This document shows, piece by piece, positions 8,395 through 20,600 of a DNA stretch of 29,230 nucleotides. The DNA comes from Priapulus caudatus (lineage: Eukaryota; Priapulida; Priapulimorpha; Priapulimorphida; Priapulidae). The DNA is taken from positions 10,975-40,204 of the forward strand of contig NW_014578641.1 of NCBI RefSeq assembly GCF_000485595.1, given 5' to 3'. The position numbers were made by a program, and so were the translations under genes. Each line of letters begins with the position of its first letter. Within the stretch, counting starts at the first letter, position 1. The notes under the pieces are model-generated. The model saw only the letters and a list, made by a program, of their open reading frames with translations. It did no database searches and was not told the DNA's origin.

Positions 8395-9046
8395 AAGAGA
8401 ATAATTAGGAGAGCGCCCTAGCCTGAAGGTGCAAAACTCCTACTTCATCCTTTGCCCTTGCCTCCCTTGTCCCTCGCTCAGCCTCCTTCTTCTTGTATCG
8501 CCCCTCAGCTCTCTTCCCTGCCGCCTTTTCTCAGTCTCTCACCCTCTCACCCTCAGTAAGCTATATTATGCAATTTTCCTAAGTCCATTCTGCAGGCCTG
8601 AAGCGGTGCTCGCGCATGCGCAATATCTCCCGACAAGAATAATATTTTGCAAAAATTATGAATTTAAAATGAAGAGGAGTTATCATAGCGTAGATTTATA
8701 TGAAAACATTCCTTCAGTAGACGTCACTTAAGAAGTAGGAAGAAGACCTTGCATGTAAGGTGCCGGCTGCATATACCTGTCAGTACACAATCTGGCTACG
8801 TTAGTGTGCTAGCGCATGCGCAATATCTCACCAGAGGAGTTACATTTTGCGATGAATATACATTTAATATGGTTAGGGTGTATCTCAGCATAGATTTCTG
8901 AAATAAATTATTATCAGTAAACCTGTGTTTATAATCAGGAGAGCGCCCTAGCCTATAGGGTGCAAAGCTCCATACTGCACGCCTGAAACGGTGCTCGCGC
9001 ATACGCAATATCTCCCGACAAGAATAATATTTTGCAAAAATTATGA
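8395..9046. repeat. 386-bp repeat, array 1 (interrupted)
   Basis: The same repeat as at 23310-24570 and 28480-28762. Landmarks are AGGAGAGCGCCCTAGCCTG (8411 and 8937), GCGCATGCGCAATATCTC (about 8614 and 8812) and GACCTTGCATGTAAGG. The first unit is broken at about 8441-8590 by a pyrimidine-rich insertion of about 150 bp. The array ends at 9046, where it passes directly into (CT)n. It is not next to Gypsy sequence here. Confidence 0.8.
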
Positions 9047-9083
<37 letters not shown>

Positions 9084-9670
9084 GCGCGCACGCTCTCTTT
9101 CTGTCTCTCTCTCTCCCGCTCTCTCTTTCTGTCTCTCTCTCTCTCTCTCTCTCTCTTTCTCCCGCTCTCTCTTTCTGTCTCTTTCCCTCTCTCTCTCTCT
9201 CTCTCTCTTTCTCACACACACGTCCGCGTGCTTCCGTACACGCGTGTCCGTACACACAGAGGCGCAGACACACGGCAGCTGATACGTACCGCTCATCTCG
9301 TGGTTGGTCTCGTGGCGATACCTGCGTACGACAAAAAGTCGCTAGAATTTATGCACTGCCGTTACTTCACAGGCAGTTCTTCCAACGGCCCGTCCCGCCC
9401 CTGCCACCTTTTCCTCCCCCTCCCTTCTTCTCACCCGTCCCCTGTCCCCTTCTCCTTTCGGACCTTTTTTCGCCTCTCCGTCTCCGATTTTCCCTTTGTA
9501 CCCCCGTACCCCGTTCGTGTTCCGCCGCCCGTCTCAGTCCGGGCCATCCCACTTCGTCGCCCGCCCCGTCCGTCGTCTCCTATTTGTTCTCTGTTCATCG
9601 TTCGTCGCCGTCTCCCTTTCGTCACCCGTCCTCCCTTGTCCCTCCCTCCCCCCGTCCCCCGTCTCACTCA
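9047..9670. repeat. pyrimidine-rich tract: (CT)n then CCCGTC/TTCC-rich DNA
   Basis: 9050-9212 is mainly CT units with TTTCTG interruptions. 9370-9670 is about 300 bp of C/T-rich sequence on the plus strand. The 248-codon open frame across it is Leu/Ser/Pro low complexity and is not called. A candidate 3' splice site (TTCTGTAG at 9681-9688) follows, but the short stretch behind it matches no family I know. Confidence 0.75.
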
Positions 9671-11520
9671 TCTCGTGTTCTTCTGTAGAAGGGGGAGGGG
9701 ATCTTCACCTGGGATTAATCACAGGTGCGTTCGTTAAAGTGATTACGTCGCCGTAAAACGTAAGAAAAATATGTCCACTTTTTCACAAAATGTAAGTGAT
9801 TCTGTTCACTTTTTATGGTTAAATTGATGCATTATAATTCCTATTTTGTAATTTCGTTTAATGTGAACAAACACTCGTGACTCATACATAGCCCATAGCA
9901 AGCATTTAATGTCATGATCATAATAACAAATCGCTCAGGTTTTTAATTTTTTTTAACTAGTTGAGAAACAATCTTATCAGGTAAGAATTTGAAGATACAT
10001 TTAGTCCCGGTAATACTTTATTTTAATTTTAAAAAAAAATTGCAATCAATTCTTTACAAATATACACCATAGAAAATTCGTGACGCAGTCAATTTAAGCG
10101 GTCCGGTGGGCGGATGCAGCCAAATTACTCGAACTCACGTCTTTCCGGTTCTTCCGTGTGAATGCGGAAAATGCGCGCGGTAGAAGCGGTAGCAATAGCT
10201 GACGCTCACTAGAGCGAGACGAACCGCGGCGCCCCGAGAAACACGGTCTGTGCCAAACGTCAATGCCGATGTTAGATATACGAGCCAGATCACATTGATA
10301 AGAACGATTTTGCCCGCCGGGAAAAGATTTATCTAAGCTAGTCGCGTTTTTTGGATATTCGAAAATACACCGTGTAGGAAGCCAGGGCATGGGGGCGGAG
10401 CGGATCATGCATTGTATGATGATGAAGAGTGATGAGGAAGAGACTGTTGCTATTTTTCGCTAAGATCCCCGGAGCGTTATCTCGTGTAGCGTCTTAGCGT
10501 TGTAACGTTACGCATGATTATTACCAAATGATTATTTGATGCATGGCACTCATTGCGACAATCATGGATCAAATACATTTGTTTTTCTGGCGGTTTTTGC
10601 TCAAGTCGCGAAGTTATGTAACTCTTCTCTTATTCTCGCTTTCTCCTTTTATCTCACATTTTCACCCGTCCGCGCTCTCTCTTTTTTTTCTTCTTCTCCG
10701 CCTTCGGCTTCGTCTTCTTGCTTCCTTTATCTGTTTCCCTCCCATCTCTCACCCGACCACCCAGATTATTCAACTCGTACAAGACGGTGACAATGGAACT
10801 CATGCACTAGTTAGGAAAGTTGAAGGACTAGTTAGAAATCACGCACACATGCAAGCACGCGCACACGCACACACTCGCATGACACGAGCTATTCATTACG
10901 TATCAGAATATTCTTGCCAGTACATCGAGTTCAAAGAACCTCGGCAATGTTTATGTTGGACAAGCAGAAAATTGATTCGTCACGTGGGAGGTATAATTGC
11001 TCGTTTTTTATTCATAGCCTCCGATGGCACGGGGCTGTTTCATGTTAGCATAGCCAACAGTTACGGCGACAACCGAACCATGCATTTAGTAAAAACAATC
11101 AATGATGCGTCTTGTAATATAATGTGCTGCAGTGAATGATACGGTGTGACTCATCAGAAGAATATTCCACAGGTGAAAGTGTGATCAGGAACTCGGTAGG
11201 TGAACATGACACGGCTAAAATTCATGAATCAACATCATTCGAGCGTCATTCGTTAAAAACAACCCTGCATATAAAGAATATTTTTTTGAATTGAAGTGCT
11301 TTTTAAAGTTGATTAACAAGATCGGAAGTAAACATAGTGCTCAACGAACATTGACGAGCTTGAATTAATAAATCTTCAATTAGCACCTTGTCTCTGATGA
11401 CGCCGCAGCCAGTACTGAGGATTACAAAGACATTGGACGCTCTACAGAACCGACATAAGCACGCTGTGTATGGCAGGCACAGGAAGAAGGAACCTGACAC
11501 CCAGGTATAACATTATTACT
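9671..11520. other. no gene recognised
   Basis: AT-rich to mixed sequence. A 198-codon open frame (10543-11139) begins in T/C-rich simple sequence and crosses a CACACG run; its second half is of ordinary composition but shows no motif I recognise. No tRNA, repeat pair or inverted repeat was clear by eye. Confidence 0.4.
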
Positions 11521-11535
11521 CAGCGTGTGTGAGTG

Positions 11536-12172
<637 letters not shown>

Positions 12173-12690
12173 AAGGCGGTAATATACAGTTGTTACAGGC
12201 GTGGGTAAGGACCAGGAGTGGTAAGGACACGGGCGATTAGAGGCTTACCTGCAGTATCGCTCGACCGTAGCGTCATCGGGGTCGTAACTCCATCTTTCAA
12301 GGACCTTACGGACCGCGGGCGAGGTCAGTAAAGGTTGTTAGTAGTGACTAGTACAAGGTCAGTAAAATGTTGTCTAGTGCTCAAGCCTAGATGAGCAGAG
12401 CATAGTTATAACGACTGACATCGATCAAATTATCTTTTATACTATGTATATAACTATAATACTATACTATTATTATAATATATATACTATATACTATATA
12501 CTATATATTATATCTATTTATACTTTTTAAATATTATCATTTATATCTATTTTGGATATACAGCGTATACAATAGCACATAGTTGAATGAACAGTTTACA
12601 TCCGTAATTACTGCAGTTTACTCATATTCAAACACCTGTAGTGGGTGAAACGCTTCATAGTTTTAACGACAAAGCGTAATGCCATAAACC
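12173..12690. other. no gene recognised; AT-rich
   Basis: Includes TATACTATA-type AT repeats at about 12440-12540. No coding signal seen. Confidence 0.5.
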
Positions 12691-12699
12691 GACGCAACC

Positions 12700-13275
12700 G
12701 CTCAGTCATCCTATCTTATCTATCCTCATCTAATCTATCTGTATGCTATCTAATCAATCTATCTATCTATCTAGCTATCTATCTAGCATATCTATTCTAG
12801 TCTAATCTATATATGCTAATCTAATCTAATATCTATCTATTTATTTACTGCTTCTACGTCTATCTAACTAGCATCTATGCTACGAATCTATCGATCTATC
12901 TATCTATCTATCTATCCTATCTATTTATCTATGGCTATCCTAATCTATCTATAACTATCTATCTAATCTATCTTATCTATCTATACTATCTTAGCTATGA
13001 TAATATCTATATCTAACATATACTATGATATTACTGCTGTAATCGTACATCTACACTGAGCATGGCTACTCTACATCTACAGTCTACTCTACATCTTACA
13101 TCTACATGCTACATCTAGGCATCTACAATCTACATCTAGCATCTACAATGCACAGATCTACATCTACATACTAAACAGTCTAAGCAGCGATCTCCAGTAC
13201 ATCTAACATCTACATGCTACATCTACATCTACATACGTACATCTACATCTAATACTATACTCTACTAACATGCTA
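12700..13275. repeat. degenerate (ATCT)n then (ACATCT)n array
   Basis: 12700-13020 is ATCT with very frequent single-base interruptions. 13040-13270 is built of ACATCTAC-type hexamer units. The irregularity contrasts with the clean GATA array at 11559-11672 and the clean ATCT array at 29160-29230. It may be sequence error rather than age. Confidence 0.8.
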
Positions 13276-14159
13276 ATACCCGCATTTGATCTATATCTAT
13301 AACGGAACGGCGTGGCGTAAGCTGCGTAGGCGCCGCTCGTGGTGTGTGCATGTAAGACGCGGTGCTGCGTGCTAAATTATACCTTGGTAATTATATTGTG
13401 GAATTGTATCTTACATTATTGGTGATTTAATTATTATTCTATAGTACATGTCACATTGTGACAATATCATAATCGGGAGTACTATGTGTGGAATTAGTTA
13501 TGTAATGCGATTATATTGCTGCGACGATGTAGTGTGATATGTGGACTACACAGCATCTTGCAAGAGCTTCGTCCAGTCCGTTCATGCCGCGAGGACTACT
13601 GCCGGCAACAGTTACGTCAATTCGTTTTCTATGCAAACCTAATCACAGACTTCATCATTGCACCGCACCGCAGAACACACATGTATAGGGACGAAGCCAG
13701 GTATTGGCCATGTGCGTAACAAGAGAGCAATTGACTATCGTAACAATCTAATGCCAATAGAATAACACTCAATCAATTAGATCAATAGTCTATCTCTTTG
13801 TGAATGAGTACGTGCCCAAGTTGGTGGTGTAGGACACGCCCGACTATCCGTTGCACGGCTGCTATTTCTAATACATATTTGTGAAAGTATTTCGTTTGTT
13901 ATCTGTTCTAATGCAAATCAAATATGGAGGCACTCTAGAAAAGGTCAGGACGGGTGCAGAGATAAATAGCATAGATAGATAGATAGATAGATTAGATAGA
14001 TTTTATAGATAAAGAGAATAGATTCATAATAGAAGAGATAATAAGAGAGATAGATAAGATGATGATAGAGCCATGATCGATAGATAAGATAGATAGATAC
14101 ACGGATAGATAGATAGATAGATAGATAGATCATGATAGAAAGATAGATAGATAGAATAT

Positions 14160-14193
<34 letters not shown>

Positions 14194-15384
14194 GATAGAT
14201 AGATATATTACGAGTAGATAGATAGATAGATGAGGATAGATAGATAGATAGATAGATAAAGAATGGATGGATATATATAGGTATATGCTATCAGTATATA
14301 TATCTATAGTATATAGTAATAAGTATAAGTATATGAGAAGGTAATAGTGATAACGGTTAAAGCAGCCAAATGGAACTGGGAATTATGTATTGGAATATAT
14401 ATACATTGTTACAATTACGATACATGCAGCTATATTCAACACTTGAAGCGGTATAAACATGCCCCTATTTCTGGTAACTGGCGGTGATAGCTTCTAGCAG
14501 CGTTGGCGCATTCACAAGAGAGCAGGGGAAGAAGAACAGGGACAATATGCATTAGGAAGGCGTCAACGCCAGCGATGACGATGCGTCATATTCTACCGGG
14601 TGCCGGAAGCGACGGCTGCAGTCAACAAACCGTGTCAGCCTAATTCTCTTCAAACCTGACGAAGCTGTCGGCGACGGCACTGTGCATCCGTCGGCCCCTA
14701 CTGAACACCACTCGAACTATACTAACCGTGGGAGGGAGGCACACTGCCGGCAAGTGGCAAGTGCAGTCGTCCTCGTCGACTGCGCTAAATATTAATTTAT
14801 GTTGTCTATAGTGTCAGCGAGAAGTAAACCAGTGATGTGTGCGGGTATGAAAGAAGCGAGTTCGTCGTGAGTTCACGTTGACTGGATGTTAATTTATTGC
14901 CATATTTCCGCTCCAACTTTTGGAGCATTTATTGCGGGATAAATTCATTCCATAAATGCGATGCAAGAGCTGCACGTACGTCTGCCTGCTTAGGACTTGA
15001 TTAATCGAGTCATCATGTGAATTGGTGCGGGCAATAATGCATTACTGGATGAGCCATTCGCCTGACAACTCGGCTAATCAGCCGTATTGGTTATATGATG
15101 CCAATAACAGATGTCGGGCGTAATTACGAAAGAAACAAGTAAAATAAACCGTAAACAGCAAACATCGAGATAAAAGTAATATATAATTAAGGAACAATAT
15201 GAAATGATATAATATAATGAATTTTATGATTTTGAATAATCTACGCAACTAGGTCCAATAATAAACTCAGATAGAAAAACACCACCGCGAATTTCTCACT
15301 ACCCGTATCAACTGCTTGTGAGCATGTGAAACAAGTGTCAACGAATCTGACAGTAAGCTGATAAGTCTATATAATATTTGACAG
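13276..15384. other. no recognised gene; degenerate GATA array
   Basis: 13970-14270 is an interrupted GATA array. 13516-13719 and 14560-14780 have mixed composition and short open frames without known motifs. The rest is AT-rich. The base quality of this zone is in doubt (see finding on insertion-rich sequence). Confidence 0.4.
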
Positions 15385-15449
15385 GTAGAGCGGATCACAC
15401 CAAAAACGAACAAAGGAGGTTGAACATGAAAGATTTGAAATCAATACAG
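15385..15449 (+). CDS. candidate orphan exon of unknown gene
   Basis: A TTTGACAG acceptor and a CAG|GTATGC donor bound 65 nt. The frame reads RADHTKNEQRRLNMKDLKS, then IQ: a charged, protein-like composition unlike the surrounding simple sequence. I do not recognise the family, and no partner exon was found nearby. It could be chance. Confidence 0.25.
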
Positions 15450-15524
15450 GTATGCAACCGAAGAGTTAGCGCAGAGAAACGTAAACAACACACGACAACA
15501 GCGCCAGGCCATGACTGGGCCGCA

Positions 15525-15557
15525 ACACCACACACACACACACACACACGCACACAA
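15525..15557. repeat. (CA)n microsatellite
   Basis: A short ACAC run within low-complexity DNA upstream of the assembly gap. Confidence 0.85.
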
Positions 15558-15749
15558 TCACAGCACAGTGAGTGTGCCATCACCGTAATAATAATAAAGA
15601 AGTTAATAATTAATAATAATAAATAATAGATAATAAAGTTTTGGCATTAGTTATAGTTAAATGATCGTTTATTCTATAAATAGTAATAAAGGCGAATAAT
15701 AATTATCTGATTTTATAATTGTAATCGTATGATAAGCGCTACCTATGTA

Positions 15750-15774
15750 NNNNNNNNNNNNNNNNNNNNNNNNN
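15750..15774. other. assembly gap of 25 N
   Basis: Twenty-five consecutive N, directly followed by a GCAC/CA microsatellite. A fixed short run of N usually marks a gap of unknown size. Adjacency across it should not be trusted. Confidence 0.95.
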
Positions 15775-15837
15775 GCACGCACGCACGTACACACGCGACG
15801 CACACAACGCGGTAGGCACGCACACAAGCACACACAC

Positions 15838-15875
<38 letters not shown>

Positions 15876-15962
15876 ACCACACAATCACACAACACACCAC
15901 ACCACCCCACACTTTTCCACACACACACACTACATCACACACATCACACACACACCACATCG
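15775..15962. repeat. CA-rich microsatellite beside the gap (S4 intron)
   Basis: GCAC, ACAC and CCACAC units. It is followed by ATAAAGCGCAAACCCTACGGAC (15984-16005), the same sequence that follows the CA array in the S1 intron (3617-3638). It is therefore probably the intron array of a further sulfotransferase copy. Confidence 0.75.
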
Positions 15963-16159
15963 TTTGTATATCATTATCTCATTATAAAGCGCAAACCCTA
16001 CGGACCACAGGCACTTAGGATAGCAACGTCAGTAAAAATTTGAAAATATTATTATAATCGCACATTCCCACAAATTACTAGCGGCGCTCACTCACCACTT
16101 ACGTTCGACTGTTTGATGTCACATGTATATCACTCTCTCTTTCATAAAAACTACACGCC

Positions 16160-16333
16160 GAACGCCCGCACGTGGCCGCTGCGAGTCCTGTTGCTGTGCG
16201 CACCATTATATGATAATAATATATAACTTTATAACTTTATATGATAATGGATAATAATATATAAAGTATATAATTATTATCATTATAAATGGCGACCAGC
16301 ACACTCGCAGCGGCGACCGTTCGGTGAGCGTTC
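16160..16333. repeat. inner inverted repeat with AT-rich core
   Basis: Left GCCGCTGCGAG (16175-16185) pairs with right CTCGCAGCGGC (16304-16314). Flanking GAACGC/GCGTTC and the AT core (TATGATAATAATATATAAC type) also pair. It lies inside the 1.1-kb foldback element. Confidence 0.6.
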
Positions 16334-16384
16334 AGTATAGGTGCGTTTATATTTTTTAGATATGACTTGGGGGATTTATTTTTG

Positions 16385-16910
16385 TCGTACGAAATCGAAT
16401 GATTTTGTAACGAATCGTTTACCAAGTGATTTCGTTTATACGAAATCAACTACTGCGACGTCACTCTTCGTTTTACGAAACAGCTACTGCCGTATAGATT
16501 TCGTTAGCGAAATCTAGCTACTGCGTTAGTGAATTTCGTTACGAATCAGCTACTGCGAGAGATTTCGGTACAAAATCAGCTACTGCGAGATGATTTTCGT
16601 TACGAATACAAATGATTGTGTGGTAACAAATCAATGTCACAAAGTGTATTTTTCGTTACGAATCACTTTGCAGTTAGCTGATTTCGCTAAGCATAATCAG
16701 TCATGCTTTTATGATGCCCCGGAGCGCCAAGGTAGCATTGACTTGACCGTAACGAAATCACTCGCAGTTAGACATGATTTCGGACGAAATCACTCGCAGT
16801 AGTTGATCGTTAACGAATCACTCGCAGTGTTGATTTCGTAATGAACATCACTTTGAGATAACTTTGATTTCGCTACAAAAACCATTGGATTATCGTACGA
16901 AATCGACGTC
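16385..16910. repeat. inverted array of ~31-bp units with a TTTCGTTACGAAA palindromic core
   Basis: The left half repeats TTTCGTTACGAAATCA followed by GCTACTGCGA. The right half repeats the reverse complement order, TCACTCGCAGTAGTTGATTTCG. The switch is at about 16690-16735. Each unit thus has its own palindrome and the whole array is a larger hairpin. Both outer limits carry CGTACGAAATCGA. Units differ by many small indels. Confidence 0.7.
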
Positions 16911-17112
16911 CATTCTTACACTTGGTTTTTTTTCGTGCCCATAGTTGGCGGGGCCGTAGTTTTTATGAAGGAAAGTTGAGGTGGATACAGTGACACAACA
17001 GCTGGAACTGGTTATATGAGAGGTGGGACTGTAGTATATATGTGAATGTGCGTTAATATATAATTTTACAAGTTTTTAACTGACTCTGTCCAAGTGCCTA
17101 TAGTGGCTTAAT

Positions 17113-17460
17113 TCTACTACAATTTGAGATCTCATATCGCGCTTTCTTGCGAATGGCACATTCAGTTTACGTTGAGGCGGCTGTGATATGAGCTTAGACA
17201 TGCATTGATACCTTAAACCCTGCGTATTTTTGGGCACCGGCCGCCCGTTATGCAACACAGCCCTGTACGAAGTTAGAACATCACTATTAACGTAACCTTG
17301 GTTCAGATAGTAATTAAAAGTGCGGTTTAGATGTAGAAAAACGGCGAGCCAACGACACATTAGATGACTCGCAGGAGCACCGATACGCGCTGCGGGGCTG
17401 TTTTCCATAGCAGCGACCGCCCTTTGTACAGTAGGACAACGGTTGATATGGGATTGCCCC
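17113..17460 (-). pseudogene. sulfotransferase 5' fragment (copy S4): exon 1 and intron start
   Basis: Aligned by eye with 3640-3900 in the same orientation. Shared stretches include TGTACGAAGTTAGA, GCTTTCTTGCGA, ACCGATACGC and AGGACAACGGTTGATATG. An ATG at 17408 corresponds to the exon 1 start, but the reading frame behind it is changed by many indels and the GTACGT donor is not preserved. No exon 2 is visible; it would lie across the N gap or is absent. Some of the damage may be sequencing error. Confidence 0.6.
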
Positions 17461-20354
17461 ACAGGCTAGTTTTTACACCATCTGGTTTTGGTTTTATACT
17501 GACCACCCAACTTTTGTCCTAGAAGCTTTCTACGACAGCAACACTCACGCCAGGCCATGCCGGGCCGCTCGCCCTCGTTTTTAATTGTGGTGTACATAAT
17601 GATTGCACCCGATATTTTTCGGAGTAAGTAGACTTTGTTACGGCTCTGGGGATGTCGCGGCGAACGGCAGCCTCAATATAAAAAATGCATTTATTTGTAA
17701 CAGTGTTACGTATTTAGAATTATTTTAAAGTTGTATGAGAAGTAGAGGTTGGTTTGAGAAGATAGCGTGGTGTTCGTGGTTGGCAAACATATGTGTAGAT
17801 AATTTGCGCTAACGCGCGAGCGCAGTAATATAATAAATATTACAAGCAGTAGCGAGCAAGTAGAACTGAAATTAGCACATGACTTAAAGTATCCAGTATA
17901 TAGCTAGCAGTTGACCACGCGGCGGTATTTTAGCAAGCATTTCCAATAGCGTTAAGGTTAGCCAAACGAGTAACAACGAGTTGGTCGCGCGCAGGCAGGA
18001 ATACGCCAGGCAAGCGTTAGCGTGTGACCACATGTGATACGTTCGTGACGATTGTCGATGTTCAGAAGCTCCTCACGTCTAGTCCATTCGTATATATTAG
18101 GCTACGCGAGAATCATTACACCAAAGAAATTAGATATCTTTTAGATTTAGTAGAGTCCCACTTAGTCGCTGATCATGGCAGCAGAGTCAGGTACAACCAT
18201 AACTACGTCATAGTGTCCATGTAGAAATAAATTTACGTTAACGAACATACAAACGAACAGAAGAAATCAATTTGTCTGACCAAACTCGCGCCCTCCTTCA
18301 GGCTATGGGGAGGGGGTTTTTTCTGGTATTTTATTTGGTTTGTTGTATAAAGTAGCTTAGGCAGAACATGAAAAGGGATTGAGTCCGCTGCACGACGCGC
18401 TTTTTTGTGGGCGTCGGTGTTGACACTTGCGACGCCGCGCACGCGCGCGGGCAACTGTGAGAAGTTTTTACCAGCTTCTTACGAGATCCTATCATAGTTT
18501 TTACAAGTTTTATAAATGTTTTTTATTTCAATTACAGTTTTACAGGATTTTTTATGCAGTACATACACTTAGTCGTGCTATCAGTAGTCCTTCTTGATGA
18601 TGGAAATTAAATATCATCTCATCCTTGTTACCATTAAAGACTCGTATTGGGTTTTTCTTTGTTGATCGCATTCTCGGTCAAGCACTCACATCGGCCACGA
18701 TGACACGAGAGACATAATCTGACGTTAGCCTTCAAAGCCTTCACGCGACAGCACGAAACGAACGCGGAAACTATATTACATAGTATAACAATTGTGCGCG
18801 GTGCACCCAGTTTTATTTCGTTGCGGAAGGGATGTCAGCAGTCAAAAACTGTGAGAGCCTAAGAGGAGTGTGATTGGCGAGCGCGCGGGTGGACCGTGTA
18901 TTTGGAGTGAACATTCATCATTCCAAATCTAACGATGTAACGAATCACATCAGGAAGAAAACTATCAAGCAGCCACACTGTAGAACTGTTTATCCGCTCC
19001 CACAGCAAGCAACGTTTTTATCTTTATCTTAGCTATGCCAGCAGCATATAGCTGTCACATCAGAATCGATGCCACACCGGCGAAGCTGCACCAGCGTTGA
19101 AAACGGTGCCAACGGCAGCCTGCGATTTATATTGCAGCTAACTATCATTGCGAGGTGTTGAAAACGAGACACCGAAGCCAGCGCGGTTCGTAACTGGTTA
19201 AGAAATGAAACGTGTAAACTATGAACGCAATATCGAAAAAATTGGTAAGGCACAATACGCGCTTCCAACTGAGCGATGGTTCAGGAGCAGCCAGCCAGCG
19301 AATCCGATACGAAACCAGCGGGATGTGAACAAGGACGCAAAGCACGACGCTAAACTTCACGTAACGGGACACTCACTAATGGTGCTAGAGAGAAGGCGAA
19401 TCTACCAGTAATTATGGGCGGCCACCGGCAGTGGGCACACGTCGACAGCCCCAGCGGGCCACGGCCTTGACAGATACCCGCCAAATGAATGATGGACACA
19501 GGACGACGAACGAGTTCGGATACGGGTCAAAGACATCGACGATCGCAGACAGCGCAAATCTTTGAGAGTCGCCGAACGGGGAAGGTCCGCGTGTACCTGC
19601 GACTGATGACCGGCAATCCGCGAGAGGGTTCGGCAGTTGAGAGAAAAAGCAGATAGAAAAATCAGTTCTCTAATACAATCTCACCACCAGGGAAGATAAC
19701 GCGAGGCGACCCAGACAGGGAGGGGCAACTTCGCTGTTGGGACGTGGACAGGCGACGGAGACGCGCAAATGGCACAGAGGGCATTCCAGCCGACCACGCT
19801 CGCCATACTGTGATTTTCGCGCCTAATATTTACGTACTTGCTATTGGTGCGATGCCGCATTATTTTCGTCGCCGTATTATTTGTGCACCCTCATTACCCC
19901 CCTCCATAACCAGCGTTGTACATAGCACACACGACCTCGGTAACGCTACATAGTGGAACGGCCTTCGCAAGTTTCTCGCGGTTACTATAGGTTAGATCTT
20001 TTGTTTATTAATTATTTATATTACGCGAGCGTGACAATTTACCCTTGGTGTTTGCAGTAATATTTGGAATTTGTGTACTAGCGCAGTGTCAGTTTTTTTT
20101 ACCGATTATGATTAAGTATTGCAAATTGTTAATATTCGTGTTTTTTTGCTTGTTGTCTTAGGACGACAGTTGCTGGCAGCTTGAGCAGAGGCAAAACTAT
20201 TCTTGCTTGGTTCGGGACGCTGCCTAACAAGTGTATACTTGTAGTTTTAAGAAATTATTAGGAAGGTTAGAGAGTAGAGTTGGTTTGAGCATATGTTCGT
20301 AGGTGTTCTGTTTCAGCTATTTACATATGTGTGGGATATTTTTTTTGCGCTATC
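17461..20354. other. no gene recognised; possible weak direct repeat at the ends
   Basis: Open frames at 18024-18224 and in 19490-19650 look protein-like but match nothing I know. Near 17733-17755 and 20268-20290 there is a shared phrase (AGTAGAG-TTGGTTTGAG) preceded by vaguely similar AT-rich DNA. That could be remnants of terminal repeats, or chance. Confidence 0.35.
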
Positions 20355-20600
20355 GAGAGAAGACAGGCTATCGTCATCTCCTTAAGAACGCCACCACCAA
20401 TTGTTCTATGTTTTGGTGTAGACATCCGCTCAACTTCGCCTCTGTTGGCCATAATTCGTTTGATAGATTGCCGACGACGTGCTGGACGACAAAGGGTTTA
20501 GGAAGTCGTATCTGACTAAGATCCCGAAACTCGGACTGGCAGGCAGCACGCCGACGGGAAAGATTTGGGCGTCGGTGGCTTCATCTATCTTTAGCTCCAA
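20355..20600 (+). pseudogene. sulfotransferase exon 2 fragment (copy S3)
   Basis: It matches the middle of the sulfotransferase catalytic exon. It includes AGAACGCCACCACCAA, ACAAAGGGTTTAGGAAGTCG (encoding KGFRKSY) and the GGGAAAGATT..GCGTCGGTG region, up to the same junction phrase CTTCATCTATCTTTAGCT seen at 26186-26203. It carries the one-base deletion AGAACGCC (S1 has AGCAACGCC) shared with S2. The 5' half of the exon is missing and several extra small indels break the frame. Confidence 0.7.

Larger units (their letters stand above)
16003..17106. mobile_element. foldback-type DNA transposon, about 1.1 kb, inside S4 intron
   Basis: The two ends are long imperfect inverted repeats. The left end reads AGGCACTTAGGATAG..GTCAGTAAAAA (16009 on); the reverse complement of the right end reads AGGCACTTGGACAGAGTCAGTT. 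Further in, both arms carry CGCACATTC and TTCATAAAAACTAC, so the arms are at least about 170 bp. Inside are a second inverted repeat (16160-16333) and an inverted array of about 31-bp units (16385-16910). No open frame suggests a transposase. The element splits sequence that is contiguous in S1 (..CCTACGGAC / TACTACAAT.., 3630-3647). The target-site duplication is unclear because the region is noisy. Confidence 0.6.

Noticed and set aside
8991-9737. 248-codon plus-strand frame
   Set aside because: Pyrimidine-tract translation (Ser/Leu/Pro) with no domain.
10543-11139. 198-codon plus-strand frame
   Set aside because: It starts in simple sequence, crosses a CACACG run, and has no recognised motif; kept only as a remark.
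13040-13270. Regularly spaced ACATCTAC repeats that could suggest a CRISPR-like array
   Set aside because: Units are hexamers without distinct spacers, in a eukaryotic setting; this is a microsatellite.
18024-18224. 66-codon frame with protein-like composition
   Set aside because: No homology recognised, no clear splice sites, and it lies in sequence of doubtful quality.
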